A DNA stretch of 64,000 nt, from contig NZ_CP108383.1 in NCBI RefSeq assembly GCF_035958815.1, positions 8,618,001 to 8,682,000 on the forward strand, written 5' to 3'. Below, one piece after another: positions 33,593 to 41,993 of the stretch. Every line of letters starts with the position of its first letter. Within the stretch, counting starts at the first letter, position 1. The notes under the pieces were generated by a model. The model ran no database searches, was not told the origin of the DNA, and was given only the letters and a program-made list of their open reading frames with translations. The position numbers and the translations under genes are program-made. Source of the DNA: Nocardia sp. NBC_01327 (GTDB lineage: Bacteria > Actinomycetota > Actinomycetes > Mycobacteriales > Mycobacteriaceae).

Positions 33593-34066
33593 TCAGTCCG
33601 TGGTGTGCGTGGCTTCCGGATTGGCGGTGTCGCGGACGATGCGCAGGGCGGAGGTGAGGGCCTCCAATTGCTCCGGAGCGAGCAGTCCGGTGAACCAGCG
33701 CTCGACGCCGTCGAGGTAGGCGGGGAGCACGCGGGCCACCCGGGTCGCACCGGCGGCGGTGAGCACGGTGTAGGAGCTGCGGCGATCGCCTGGGTCGGCC
33801 TCGCGGCGGACGAATCCATTGCGCTCCAGCCGATCCACCAGTCTGGTGACACCACTGGTGGACAGAGTGGTCTGGGTCGCCAGATCGGTCATCCGCAGCT
33901 TGCGCCCCGGCGAACGACTCAGCCGCATAAGCGCATTCAGATCGAGCGCGGAGAGCCCACTGGCCTTCCAGGTCGGCCCGAGCCGGGCGATCACGCCGTC
34001 ATGAGCCTCGAACAGCAGGCCGACGGCGGTCAGGCGAGGGTCATCGAAGAGATGCTTGGGATCCAC
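33593..34066 (-). CDS. MarR family transcriptional regulator
   Basis: About 157 residues from the GTG at 34066. A MarR winged helix is clear: GLSALDLNALMRLSRSPGRK, then MTDLATQTTLSTSGVTRLVD (recognition helix) and the wing RLERNGFVRREADPGDRRSS. MarR proteins are dimeric repressors that respond to small aromatic or oxidant signals. I chose GTG at 34066 because TAGGTT lies exactly 7 nt upstream; an ATG at 34090 and a longer form to 34126 are in frame. It is divergent from a small gene with a strong promoter (34105-34132), which it probably controls. Confidence 0.88.
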   Translation of the reverse strand: MDPKHLFDDPRLTAVGLLFEAHDGVIARLGPTWKASGLSALDLNALMRLSRSPGRKLRMTDLATQTTLSTSGVTRLVDRLERNGFVRREADPGDRRSSYTVLTAAGATRVARVLPAYLDGVERWFTGLLAPEQLEALTSALRIVRDTANPEATHTTD

Positions 34067-34073
34067 GAGCACC

Positions 34074-34079
34074 AACCTA
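34074..34079 (-). promoter_or_regulatory. Leaderless -10 of the MarR gene
   Basis: TAGGTT on the minus strand, 7 nt before the GTG at 34066. Confidence 0.5.
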
Positions 34080-34104
34080 AACCAGACCATTGCTTTGCGG
34101 ATAG

Positions 34105-34132
34105 TTGACACGCGGAACAAATCCAATAGATT
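34105..34132 (+). promoter_or_regulatory. Strong sigma-70-type promoter next to marR
   Basis: TTGACA (34105-34110), a 16 nt spacer and TAGATT (34127-34132): the best canonical promoter seen in the window. It points at the small gene starting at 34177 and lies beside the divergent MarR start. Confidence 0.6.
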
Positions 34133-34176
34133 CTTGTCACCGCAATATTACGCACCGCAACTAAATGGAGGTTCCC

Positions 34177-34542
34177 ATGGGCACAGCGCACTGGGTGGCC
34201 GTTTTCCGTGCGCCGCTGGTGAATCCGGCCGAGCAGATCCGGCTGGCCGAACCCCGGAGCTTCGCCGACGAGACCCTTCCGGCGCAACCCGGCTGGGTCG
34301 CGGCCGGCGATCGCACGAGCGATGCCGCCCTACCGATCCCCGAGGAGATCGGCTCACGCTTCTTCCTCTCCGGTGGATCTCACCGCACTCGCGGCGCACT
34401 GCTGAATCAGGGCAGACGTGGACCGGCGGCTCGATCCTGGCGCAGCCCACCGGCCCAGAGGTTGTCGGCCACATCCCGCCCGAGCCGCACACCGCCGATG
34501 TTCTGCGACAGATCCATCATGCCGCGGGCATCGGTGGCGTAG
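34177..34542 (+). CDS. Small hypothetical protein under a strong promoter
   Basis: A 121-residue open frame I do not recognise. The ATG at 34177 has GGAGG 5 nt upstream and the window's best promoter 45 nt upstream, so expression is likely. The first 80 residues (MGTAHWVAVFRAPLVNPAEQ, then LPIPEEIGSRFFLSGGS) look like real protein. The last 45 are Arg/Ser/Pro-rich and lie antisense to the 3' end of the haloperoxidase-like gene (136 bp overlap). This suggests the original stop was lost by a frameshift or the gene was cut by rearrangement. Probably a MarR target. Confidence 0.5.
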   Translation: MGTAHWVAVFRAPLVNPAEQIRLAEPRSFADETLPAQPGWVAAGDRTSDAALPIPEEIGSRFFLSGGSHRTRGALLNQGRRGPAARSWRSPPAQRLSATSRPSRTPPMFCDRSIMPRASVA

Positions 34543-35825
34543 GCGTCGAAAGCCCAGTGCACACCGAGGAATACGCGACTGCGCGCATTCTCCTGCATCA
34601 TCTGCCAGAGCCCGTCGAGGAACAGGCGCACATGCCGGGCGCGCACCACACCGCGATTGTCGGTGCTGTGGCCGTCGAGTTCGTCGGAGATGAAACCCAT
34701 ACCGTCGGTGAGAGTGTCGGGCCCGGCATCCACAGCGCCGTAGAAGCGCCGCAGCATCTGGAAGGCCGCTCCCCCGAAGGCGGCATGCCCGGAGGGATAG
34801 GACGGGAACGGCGGAGTGAAGTTGACGGCCGTCTCATTGCTGCGCGGCGCACCGTGCGGCTGCCAGAACGGATCGCTGTCCGGATCGAGATCGTGGCCGG
34901 GGACGGCCTCGGGTCCGATGGCCGGATCGTACTCCCGGATACCGAGTATCGGCCGCCACAGATTGTGCCGGTATTTCTCGTCCCAGCACAGGATTCCGGC
35001 ATCGGCCAGCGCCGTATTGACCAGCGCGAACAGACGGGCATTCTGTTCGACGGTGTTCTCGCGCGCGGCGGCCAGCGTCCGGGTGATCTGGTTGTAGAAC
35101 CGCGGCGGAGTCCCTATCTGCCGGGCCCCGTCGTAGGCCCAGAACACCGCGATGAGAGTCTCGTTCGGCGTGCGCGCGGCGGAGCGAGCCGGCCCGGCCG
35201 CGGCCGATTCCAGTGTGATGCCCTTGGCCCGCACCTCCCGCAGCGCCGCCAGATAGCGCGGATCACTGCGCTTCGGCGGCGCATCCAGGGCGTACCGCCG
35301 GGATACCGCGAAGCACCGGGAGCGCGCACCGTAATGCGGTGCGTAGTAACCCTGTTTCGGGTTGACCGGATCGGGCCGATGGTTGGGCGGCACGATATCC
35401 GACTGGTAATCACTGTCGCCCAGGCTCGGATCCCCGGCCCGGGCTTTGAGCACCGCCCGCCCGACGGCCTGCCCGTGCGCGCCGCCGCGCCCCGTACCGG
35501 GCCCGCGTAATCCCGCCTCCCGCAATGCTCGATCCAGTCGCGCGGTCTGCGCCGGATACAGCGCGGTCAGCGTCGTATGCGCCGCGACCGCAATGGCGGA
35601 TTCGACGGCGGACCCATTGGCCGCCACCGGCGGCGCCGTCAGCCAGGTCCCGTGCGCCGCACCGAAAATGCTGAAGTAGGCATCGTGCATGGCCAGGTGC
35701 ACGATCGCGAGCGCCCGCGAACTGCCCACCGGACCGCGTGACCCGCGTTCCGCGGCGGTGATGTCGGTGTGCGCCCTGCGGTCCGACTCCAGCGCCACCG
35801 CGTTCCAATACAGGATTTGATCCAC
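34407..35825 (-). CDS. Vanadium-dependent haloperoxidase-like protein (PAP2 superfamily)
   Basis: A 472-residue protein of the PAP2/haloperoxidase superfamily. The vanadate-binding pattern is complete: Lys and Arg in DEKYRHNLWRP, the SGH motif in SYPSGHAAFGGAAF, and Arg plus His in SRVFLGVHWAFDA. The spacing and the long N-terminal helical region (about 1-290) match bacterial vanadium haloperoxidases rather than membrane phosphatases, and no transmembrane helices or signal peptide are seen. The enzymes oxidise halides with peroxide. Activity on bromide or chloride, or a remaining phosphatase function, cannot be told from sequence. GTG start with GGGAGA about 8 nt upstream. Confidence 0.88.
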   Translation of the reverse strand: MDQILYWNAVALESDRRAHTDITAAERGSRGPVGSSRALAIVHLAMHDAYFSIFGAAHGTWLTAPPVAANGSAVESAIAVAAHTTLTALYPAQTARLDRALREAGLRGPGTGRGGAHGQAVGRAVLKARAGDPSLGDSDYQSDIVPPNHRPDPVNPKQGYYAPHYGARSRCFAVSRRYALDAPPKRSDPRYLAALREVRAKGITLESAAAGPARSAARTPNETLIAVFWAYDGARQIGTPPRFYNQITRTLAAARENTVEQNARLFALVNTALADAGILCWDEKYRHNLWRPILGIREYDPAIGPEAVPGHDLDPDSDPFWQPHGAPRSNETAVNFTPPFPSYPSGHAAFGGAAFQMLRRFYGAVDAGPDTLTDGMGFISDELDGHSTDNRGVVRARHVRLFLDGLWQMMQENARSRVFLGVHWAFDAYATDARGMMDLSQNIGGVRLGRDVADNLWAGGLRQDRAAGPRLP

Positions 35826-36022
35826 TTCCGCTGTCTCCCACTGCCGTTCGAGCTGGACGCGAGCGGAATGGGGCGACGATGCCCCGGCGTACCGCCCGCC
35901 GGCTCCAGAGTGCGGGATCGCGGTGTGAATATCGGCAGTAGTGGGCTACCCGATTCGCGGTGTGCGGCCGCGACCGGTGCGAGTAGCGGCGAATCCTCCT
36001 GTCGGTGAAGGGAAATCGTGGT

Positions 36023-37591
36023 TCAACGAGGCTTGACGGCCACCAGGATCTCCGGACCCCGGGTCTCCAGCCTGGTGGTCGCGAGGCGAATTCCGATGCT
36101 CGCGGCTAACCCGCCCAGCACCAGACCCAGCGGTAGCGCCAGCCATTGCACCCAGAGATTGTCCAGGGCCGCACCGACGCCCAGAATCACCAGCACCGGC
36201 ACCGATATCAGCAACTGTCCCAGGCCGACGCTCAGCTGCATGAGTAGCTTCGCGCAGCCCGGATTCCCGGACCCGGAGAACGGGTTACCACGTTGCGGTG
36301 GAAGGGAAAACGCCGCGTGGGTGGAGAGGAAGACCACCGCGCCGATACCGACGCCCAGGAGCACCGGCAGGGTGGACAGCGCCCACGGGTACAGGCGCAT
36401 CTGCCCGAGTATGCCCGGCAGGATCAGCGTCGCCAGTAGCGCCACCGGTGCGACCAGCATTGCCCAGGCGATGGCCCGCCCGCGCACATCGGCCCGCGCC
36501 GCACCCGGCGTGACAATGGTCTGCCAGACCGCGGTGCCGTCGAATCCGTACAGATTGGTGCCGCCCATGGTTGCCAGCCACACCACGAAAGCGCCTGCGA
36601 ACGGGATGGTTCCGGTATTGCCGTTCTTGATGGCCAGGAATACCGGCAGCGCGAATCCGATGAGCAGCAGCGGCAGTAGCGAGGCGCGCCGGCGACTGTC
36701 CCGCCACCAGGTGCGCAGTTCCTTCGTGACTACCGCGCCGACGGGTGTCGGCGGTATGAAGCGATCCAGCAGGCCGTTCTCGGCGTCGAGCACCTGCCCG
36801 GCGGATACCGGCGGCAGGGTGAGACGCCGATGCAGCAGCACCGCCCACGCCTGCCACAGCACCAGCGACAGCGCGGCCAGTCCGAGCAGCGGCAGCGCCG
36901 TCCACAGCGCGTCCCCGCGCGCGGCGGCCTCCACGGCGGCGGGCGCCCACCCCGAGGGCACGGCACGCAGCGGAGTGGCGAATCCGCTCGACGCCTTCTC
37001 CAGTGTCGGACCGAGATTCGAGACGAGCAGGTTGATCGGGTAGTACGCCAGACCGAGCAGCGCCGCGAGCAGTACGCCCAGATCCTTACCGCGCCGCGAC
37101 CGCATGGCCGCCCCGAGCCAGGCCATCACCACGCGAGACAGCAGCACCACGAAGATCAGTTGCAGTACCGCCCCGGCAATCGCGACCAGCGCGGGTGCGA
37201 TGCCGTGCGGCGCGGCCAGAATGATCAGTCCCGCGAAGGCCACCAGATTGATCACCGCCGCGGGCCCGGCGAAGGCGGCCGCCGCCAGCCCGTATGCCAG
37301 CTGCCGATCGGTCAGCGGCAGCAGCCGGAACTGCTCCGGCTGCAGCGTCTCGTCACTGCTGCCGGTGAGGATCGGCCCGCAGATCCAGCCGAGCGTCCAG
37401 GCGCCGAACAGCGCGGCCGCAATCGTCACGCCGGAGTGCAGGGTGTCGTGTCCGAATCCGATGATGCCGGCCGTCACGAGCGCGGCGGCCAGTCCGAACA
37501 GGCTGCCGATCCAGAAGTTCAGTGCGGCCCGGCCCTCCCGCATGGCTCTTGCGGTGAGCCGCAAGCGCATCGAGATCAGGACGCCAACCAT
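36023..37591 (-). CDS. ABC-2 type exporter permease
   Basis: A 522-residue integral membrane protein with about 12 hydrophobic helices, encoded just after an ABC ATPase and overlapping its end by 16 bp. Examples are FWIGSLFGLAAALVTAGIIGF near the N-terminus and LLISVPVLVILGVGAAL near the C-terminus. LLPLTDRQLAYGLAAAAFAG is typical of bacterial ABC-2 membrane subunits of the large single-chain type. ATG at 37591 with GAGGGG about 5 nt upstream. The substrate is unknown; such pairs export lipids, peptides or drugs. Confidence 0.9.
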   Translation of the reverse strand: MVGVLISMRLRLTARAMREGRAALNFWIGSLFGLAAALVTAGIIGFGHDTLHSGVTIAAALFGAWTLGWICGPILTGSSDETLQPEQFRLLPLTDRQLAYGLAAAAFAGPAAVINLVAFAGLIILAAPHGIAPALVAIAGAVLQLIFVVLLSRVVMAWLGAAMRSRRGKDLGVLLAALLGLAYYPINLLVSNLGPTLEKASSGFATPLRAVPSGWAPAAVEAAARGDALWTALPLLGLAALSLVLWQAWAVLLHRRLTLPPVSAGQVLDAENGLLDRFIPPTPVGAVVTKELRTWWRDSRRRASLLPLLLIGFALPVFLAIKNGNTGTIPFAGAFVVWLATMGGTNLYGFDGTAVWQTIVTPGAARADVRGRAIAWAMLVAPVALLATLILPGILGQMRLYPWALSTLPVLLGVGIGAVVFLSTHAAFSLPPQRGNPFSGSGNPGCAKLLMQLSVGLGQLLISVPVLVILGVGAALDNLWVQWLALPLGLVLGGLAASIGIRLATTRLETRGPEILVAVKPR

Positions 37592-38343
37592 GACAGCCCC
37601 TCTTCCCCGCCGACATGGCCGCCGACGAGCCGCACGAATGCCTCTTCCAGCGTTCCCTCCCCGCGGACCTGGGCGACTGTTCCGCCCGCGACGACCTTCC
37701 CTTTGTCTATGACCGCCACCCGATCGCAGATGTTCTCCACGAGCGCCATCACATGACTGGACAGCACCACGGAACCGCCGGCCCCCACGAAACGCTGCAG
37801 GATGGTGCGAATAGTGCTGGCGGACACCGGATCCACCGCCTCGAACGGCTCGTCCAGCACCAGGAGTTTCGGCGCGTGCAGCAGTGCGGTGGCCAGGCCG
37901 ATCTTCTTGCGCATACCGGCCGAATAGTCCACCACCACAGTGTTTTCCGCGCCTGTCAGCTCGAGCACGCCGAGCAGTTCCGCGGCCCGCTCCCCCACCG
38001 TGGTCTTGTCCATGCCGCGCAGTAATCCCGTGTAGGTCAACAACTCCCGGCCGGTGAGCCGCTCCGGCAGGGCCAGTCCATCCGGCAGCACCCCCACCAC
38101 GGTCTTGGCCCGCACCGGATCGGCCCACACATCGGTCCCGAAGATCCGGGCCGAGCCATGATCGGGCCGCAGCAGGCCCACCGCCATCGACAGCGTGGTC
38201 GTCTTCCCCGCCCCATTGGGCCCGACCAGCCCGAAGAACGACCCGGGCGGCACCGCCAGACTCACCCCCTCGACCACCCAGGGTCCCCCGAAAGCCTTGA
38301 ACAGCCCGTCCAATTCGAGCGCCAACCCGCCACCAGCCGTCAT
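37576..38343 (-). CDS. ABC transporter ATP-binding protein
   Basis: A 255-residue ATPase. Walker A is GPNGAGKTTT (about 42), the signature is YSAGMRKKIGLATAL (SAGM in place of SGGQ), Walker B is LLVLDEPFEAVDP, and the switch His is in LSSHVMALVE. The order and length fit ABC-2 type exporters of the CcmA/NatA kind. It powers the permease encoded next. ATG at 38343 has GGAGGGG upstream; the longer in-frame start at 38379 lacks one. It is divergent from the DUF4097 gene (212 nt gap). Confidence 0.93.
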   Translation of the reverse strand: MTAGGGLALELDGLFKAFGGPWVVEGVSLAVPPGSFFGLVGPNGAGKTTTLSMAVGLLRPDHGSARIFGTDVWADPVRAKTVVGVLPDGLALPERLTGRELLTYTGLLRGMDKTTVGERAAELLGVLELTGAENTVVVDYSAGMRKKIGLATALLHAPKLLVLDEPFEAVDPVSASTIRTILQRFVGAGGSVVLSSHVMALVENICDRVAVIDKGKVVAGGTVAQVRGEGTLEEAFVRLVGGHVGGEEGLSWLAS

Positions 38344-38555
38344 AACCCCTCCAAGCAGCACCAGAGTCGATGTCCTCAACCACGATACGTACGGCGCTCC
38401 CCTGCGGTTCGACGGTGATTCGCGGGCCGGACACCGTGTCAGCGGACGTATCAGGCCGGCGTCAGGTCGGCGTCAGCCGAGCCCGCGAAAGTAGTTCCTG
38501 TCAGCAACACAGCAGCCGCGGCCTCCGGGCCGCGAATACCGCAGGAGTACAGGTC

Positions 38556-39194
38556 ATGACTATTTTCCAGACCCAGGAACCGATCGCCATCACCGTCGAC
38601 GCGCTGTCCGGCAATGTCACGGTCATCGCCTCCGACCGCACCGATACCGTCGTGGAGATCCGGCCGGCCGATGCTTCCAAGAAGGCCGATGTGCACGCCG
38701 CCGAGCAGACCCGGGTCGACTTCGCCGCGGGCACGCTGAAGGTGCAGGCCCCGAAGGGTTGGCGCACGCACAGCCCGTTCGGCAGCAACCAGTCGATCGA
38801 GGTGATCATCAAGGCGCCCAATGGTTCCCGGTTCAGCGCCACCGCCGGTGAGGGCACGCTGCGGGGCATCGGCGAACTCGGCGAATGCCACCTGGAGGTA
38901 TCCGCCGGCGATATCGATATCGAGCGCACACGTGGTTCGGTGACCGCGAAGACCGCCAAGGGTGATATCCGGATCGGGGAGGCCTCGCACGGGGTGGTCC
39001 GCCTGGAGACGTCCATGGGCAATCTGGAGGTGGGCATTCGCCCGGGCAGCGCGGCGCGGCTGGAGACCAATACCCAGAACGGCGCCGTGCAGAACCAGCT
39101 GGGACCTGTCAGCGGCGCGGACAAGGACGTCGTGCAGGTATTCGCGCGAACCTCGTTCGGCAACATCACCATCGGGCACTCGACCGCCGCGTGA
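38556..39194 (+). CDS. DUF4097 family beta-repeat protein
   Basis: A 212-residue soluble protein of the DUF4097 (putative adhesin) family. It is built of short repeated beta strands: SGNVTVIASDRTDTVVEIRP, LEVSAGDIDIERTRGSVTAK, AKGDIRIGEASHGVVRLETS, and MGNLEVGIRPGS, the pattern of a right-handed beta-helix. No signal peptide is seen. In actinobacteria such genes commonly lie next to ABC-2 exporters, as here (divergent from the ATPase gene), but their role is unknown. AGGAG precedes the ATG. Confidence 0.88.
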   Translation: MTIFQTQEPIAITVDALSGNVTVIASDRTDTVVEIRPADASKKADVHAAEQTRVDFAAGTLKVQAPKGWRTHSPFGSNQSIEVIIKAPNGSRFSATAGEGTLRGIGELGECHLEVSAGDIDIERTRGSVTAKTAKGDIRIGEASHGVVRLETSMGNLEVGIRPGSAARLETNTQNGAVQNQLGPVSGADKDVVQVFARTSFGNITIGHSTAA

Positions 39195-39246
39195 CACGCC
39201 TTGCCTCCGAGGGTGACGACCGCTTCGATCCGAGGTCTACGCGCGG

Positions 39247-39666
39247 CTATTCGATGGCGGTGAGCCGCACGTTCTCCAGATCGACGACCCGATCCGTGGG
39301 CATGATCTCGACCACGGCGTGCGTGTCCGTATCCGATGCGATCATGCCGTCGATGAAATTCGCCAGCGCCGAACACGGCCGGGCCGAACACCGGGCCACC
39401 GTCCCGGGAACTGCCGGGTGGATCACCTGCACCCGGTAGCGGCCCGGAGGAATCGAATGCTCGGCTTCGGTCCCGCCGGCATCGACGTTCAGCAGGCCGT
39501 CACCCGACCAGCTCGCCTCCGGTAGTGCGGTAACCACACTCCCCGACCGTCGCCCATCCGGCACGGTGTGCGGATCATGCCCGCCGCGCATGATGCCGGT
39601 CGCAACCCCCAGCATTGCGGCAATGGTTACGGAGGCGACTCCGGCGACCTTCAGCCCACGCTTCAC
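39247..39666 (-). CDS. Secreted hypothetical protein
   Basis: A 139-residue protein with a likely signal peptide: basic MKRGLK, a hydrophobic stretch VAGVASVTIAAMLGVATGIM, then a polar mature part. I do not recognise a family. The mature domain has two Cys (CSARPC) about 90 residues in, which could form a disulfide outside the cell, and a C-terminal beta-type segment (THAVVEIMPTDRVVDLENVR). The start is GTG at 39666 with a GGGGGCGG-type site upstream. It is convergent with the DUF4097 gene. Confidence 0.7.
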   Translation of the reverse strand: MKRGLKVAGVASVTIAAMLGVATGIMRGGHDPHTVPDGRRSGSVVTALPEASWSGDGLLNVDAGGTEAEHSIPPGRYRVQVIHPAVPGTVARCSARPCSALANFIDGMIASDTDTHAVVEIMPTDRVVDLENVRLTAIE

Positions 39667-39732
39667 TGTTCGACCGCCCCCGGCGAATTCGGACGGCGGT
39701 ATCGAGACTCATGCGATTCGATCATGGTTCCC

Positions 39733-39984
39733 TCACTGGAATTCGTTGCCGCCGTGACCATACGGCCACAATTCCGCGATAGTCACCTTCTGACCGGAAT
39801 TCGCACGAATCGTCAGTGGGACATTTCGGTCAATTCCGAAATTCAGCCCAGCGATTCGAGTTCCGAGGAACTGCCCGGTCAGAGCCCAGTAGCGATGAAT
39901 CCGGCAGTCGCCGTCGATAGCGTCGATCAGCATTTGCTCGCGAATGCGACGAATCGCGTTTCCCACGCGCACCGGCATGGGCAT
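39733..39984 (-). CDS. Small hypothetical protein (uncertain)
   Basis: An 83-residue open frame from ATG at 39984 (MPMPVRVGNAIRRIREQMLI). Codon choice is partly GC-biased in third positions and the product looks plausible (YWALTGQFLGTRIAGLNFG), but there is no ribosome binding site and no family match known to me. It lies in a less GC-rich pocket and runs divergently from the next small frame, sharing its start region. It may be a remnant of a longer gene. Confidence 0.4.
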   Translation of the reverse strand: MPMPVRVGNAIRRIREQMLIDAIDGDCRIHRYWALTGQFLGTRIAGLNFGIDRNVPLTIRANSGQKVTIAELWPYGHGGNEFQ

Positions 39985-40178
39985 TGACAAATCTCATCAA
40001 TTCGCCGACACCGACATTCGACATATGCGAGAACCTCGCCGACGGGCGGATCAGCGAACAGTTCAACGACGCAGTGCCCTACGTCCAGCAGATGGATACC
40101 GAAAAGCCTCTGATCACAGCCGATTTGGAGCCGAAGTTCGAGGAAGGACGTGGAAGCGCCGGTGACATCAACCGCTGA
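39984..40178 (+). CDS. Small hypothetical protein (uncertain)
   Basis: A 64-residue frame from TTG at 39984. Third positions are strongly GC-biased and the sequence (ENLADGRISEQFNDAVPYVQ) looks like real coding DNA, but no good ribosome binding site is seen and the start is unclear. The frame stays open upstream, so it could be the tail of a decayed gene. It overlaps the 3' end of the TIGR03083 gene by 11 bp on the other strand. Confidence 0.4.
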   Translation: MTNLINSPTPTFDICENLADGRISEQFNDAVPYVQQMDTEKPLITADLEPKFEEGRGSAGDINR

Positions 40179-40971
40179 CGTGGGCGGTGTTGTCGAGCCA
40201 GTGCTGGGCGAGGTCGGTATCGCCGTCGACGCGGAGGTCGGCGGCTTCGGGGCCGGTGAGAGGGAGTCGGCGGGTCAGGGTCAGCAGGAGGGAGCGGGCC
40301 GGGCCGCTCACCGTGACATCGGCCGGCTGGGTTCCGCGCTGCCACGTCGGGCCGTCCGGTCCCCGTTCGATGAACCACGCGCCCGTGTCGTCGGCGAGGT
40401 CGGTGGCCAGCCACTGCAGGGTTTGCCCGGTACCGCGAATGGCCTCGGCGGACTCGGCCCGCTGCATCTTCCACGTCGGGGAGGTGAGCATCGCGAGGTG
40501 GTTGCCGATGAGCGCGGCTGCGATATCGGCATCGACATCGAGCGGCCGGTTCGCCGCGGCGGCGGCGTCGAAGCCATGGACGACCGCCTCGTTGAGAAGG
40601 CTGGAAATCCAGAATCGCGTCCCGGACCGCTCATCTCCGGCCGGGTTGAACACCGGCGCGTCGAGCGCCTCGTCGGAGCACGCGCTCACGACCCGCTGCG
40701 CGGACTCCGACAACCACGCCTGCCACTGATCGGGGTCGGCAGGAAGTACGGCCATCTCCATGGGCAGCTGCCTCGGGTCGGTGATGCGCTGCTCGATGAT
40801 CGACGCAACCCAGTTCTGGGTCTGGCCGACGTGCTCGACCAGATCGGTGATCGTCCACTTCGGAGCCGTCGGCACGGCGGCGTCCGGTCCGGCCGCAGCG
40901 GCCGATTCCGCCAGGCCCCGAGTGTGTTCGACGATCGCCCGCCGGGCAGATTCGGTGTTCAGTTCGGTCAT
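40168..40971 (-). CDS. TIGR03083 / maleylpyruvate isomerase-like mycothiol-dependent family protein
   Basis: A 267-residue protein of the DinB-like, mycothiol-dependent isomerase superfamily. The N-terminal four-helix part has WTITDLVEHVGQTQNWVASI (with the conserved His) and EAVVHGFDAAAAANRPLDVD (His and Asp), giving the metal-binding set of the TIGR03083 group. The second half (about 175-267) is the MDMPI C-terminal-type domain (ADVTVSGPARSLLLTLTRRL). The family transfers or isomerises with mycothiol. The reaction here is unknown. AAGGGG before the ATG. Confidence 0.87.
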   Translation of the reverse strand: MTELNTESARRAIVEHTRGLAESAAAAGPDAAVPTAPKWTITDLVEHVGQTQNWVASIIEQRITDPRQLPMEMAVLPADPDQWQAWLSESAQRVVSACSDEALDAPVFNPAGDERSGTRFWISSLLNEAVVHGFDAAAAANRPLDVDADIAAALIGNHLAMLTSPTWKMQRAESAEAIRGTGQTLQWLATDLADDTGAWFIERGPDGPTWQRGTQPADVTVSGPARSLLLTLTRRLPLTGPEAADLRVDGDTDLAQHWLDNTAHVSG

Positions 40972-41064
40972 CGGATAACCCCTTCCGCAGTGTCATTACG
41001 CTCGATAGGACTACCTCCGCGGCTCGAATTCATCGGTGCCACGCCTATCGGATCAGATCGTGAG

Positions 41065-41466
41065 TTACCAGCCGACCGACTGGTTGATGGCGATGAGGTT
41101 GCCGTCCACGGCTTTGAGCACTGCCAGACGGTTTCCGGGCATATCGACGATGCCGGTCACCGGATCGCCGTTGACAACAGGTGCGGTGCCGATCTCGGCG
41201 AGCGAACCGTCGGCGATTTCGCCCAGGGCCGTGGCGCCGAGCGCCAGCATCGAGGCGTGCGCCGCCGCGATATCGGCGACTGTCCAGAACGGAAGCGGGT
41301 GGCGCACCCACGGTTTGGACGACAGCGCGATGCCGATGGCATACATCGCATAGTCCGCGGTGCGAAAGACGGGCTCGGCGCCGAGCATCGACGTGAAGGC
41401 TGCGACGCTCGCATCCAGATCCGCAGCTGGGTAGACGACGTTGGCGAAGCCGGTGGGGGCGCTCAC
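41065..41466 (-). CDS. VOC family (glyoxalase/bleomycin-resistance fold) protein
   Basis: A 133-residue single VOC domain. The N-terminal strand FANVVYPAADLDASVAAFTS (with LGAEPVF following) and the C-terminal PVVNGDPVTGIVDMPGNRLAVL are the two beta-alpha-beta modules. VOC proteins bind a metal and act as isomerases, dioxygenases or binding proteins for drugs. The metal ligands are not obvious here. The GTG at 41466 has AAGGAG 6 nt upstream, so the longer open frame running upstream is not used. It is encoded upstream of the TIGR03083 gene on the same strand, 93 nt apart. Confidence 0.88.
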   Translation of the reverse strand: MSAPTGFANVVYPAADLDASVAAFTSMLGAEPVFRTADYAMYAIGIALSSKPWVRHPLPFWTVADIAAAHASMLALGATALGEIADGSLAEIGTAPVVNGDPVTGIVDMPGNRLAVLKAVDGNLIAINQSVGW

Positions 41467-41621
41467 GAGAACTCCTTCGATACCGAGCCGGGCTCGATAG
41501 TGATGATCAACTTCTGTGATCAATGTATCGGCGCCTACCGACAATGACATGCCGTACCGGCGCGGCCCGACCGCGGTAAGTCGGGCCATCGCCAATGCGA
41601 AACGGTGGAATGTCGCGCCGG

Positions 41622-41993
41622 TCAGTCGGTTCGGGGTGGGTCGTCCGGCGCGCGCTCGTCGAGGGCGTGCTGAAGGCTGGCGTTGATGCGCTGGGCTTCG
41701 GCAAGCTGGTCTTCGAGGATGACTATGCGGCAGGACGCCTCGAGGGTGTTGCCGGCATCGACGAGTTCGCGTACGCGAGCGGCGATTCGGAGTTGATAGC
41801 GCGAGTAGCGACGGTGGCCGCCCGCGGACCGCTGCGGGGTCAGCAGGTGGGCGGCGTCGAGGCCACGCAGGAATGACTGGGTGACGCCGAGTATTTCGGC
41901 GGCCCGCCCCATGCTGTAGGCGGGGTAATCGTCGTCGTCTAGCTTGTCGTCGGCGCTGGCGCCGTCGGCGGGGTTCGGGTTCGGTTGCTGCAC
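41622..41993 (-). CDS. MerR family transcriptional regulator (HspR-like)
   Basis: A 123-residue MerR-type regulator. After a short acidic N-terminus, YSMGRAAEILGVTQSFLRGL (helix-turn-helix) and LLTPQRSAGGHRRYSRYQLR (wing) are typical. The C-terminal helix (EASCRIVILEDQLAEAQRIN) is the coiled-coil dimer helix. There is no ligand-binding domain, as in HspR and similar small members. GTG start with GAGAGG upstream. It is divergent from a PAS-ANTAR regulator, and the VOC gene lies 155 nt further on in the same direction. Confidence 0.9.
   Translation of the reverse strand: MQQPNPNPADGASADDKLDDDDYPAYSMGRAAEILGVTQSFLRGLDAAHLLTPQRSAGGHRRYSRYQLRIAARVRELVDAGNTLEASCRIVILEDQLAEAQRINASLQHALDERAPDDPPRTD

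Noticed and set aside
36023..38434. An 803-codon frame joining the ABC permease to sequence antisense-shifted through the ATPase gene
   Set aside because: The ATPase is clear in a different frame of the same strand; the permease starts at 37591.
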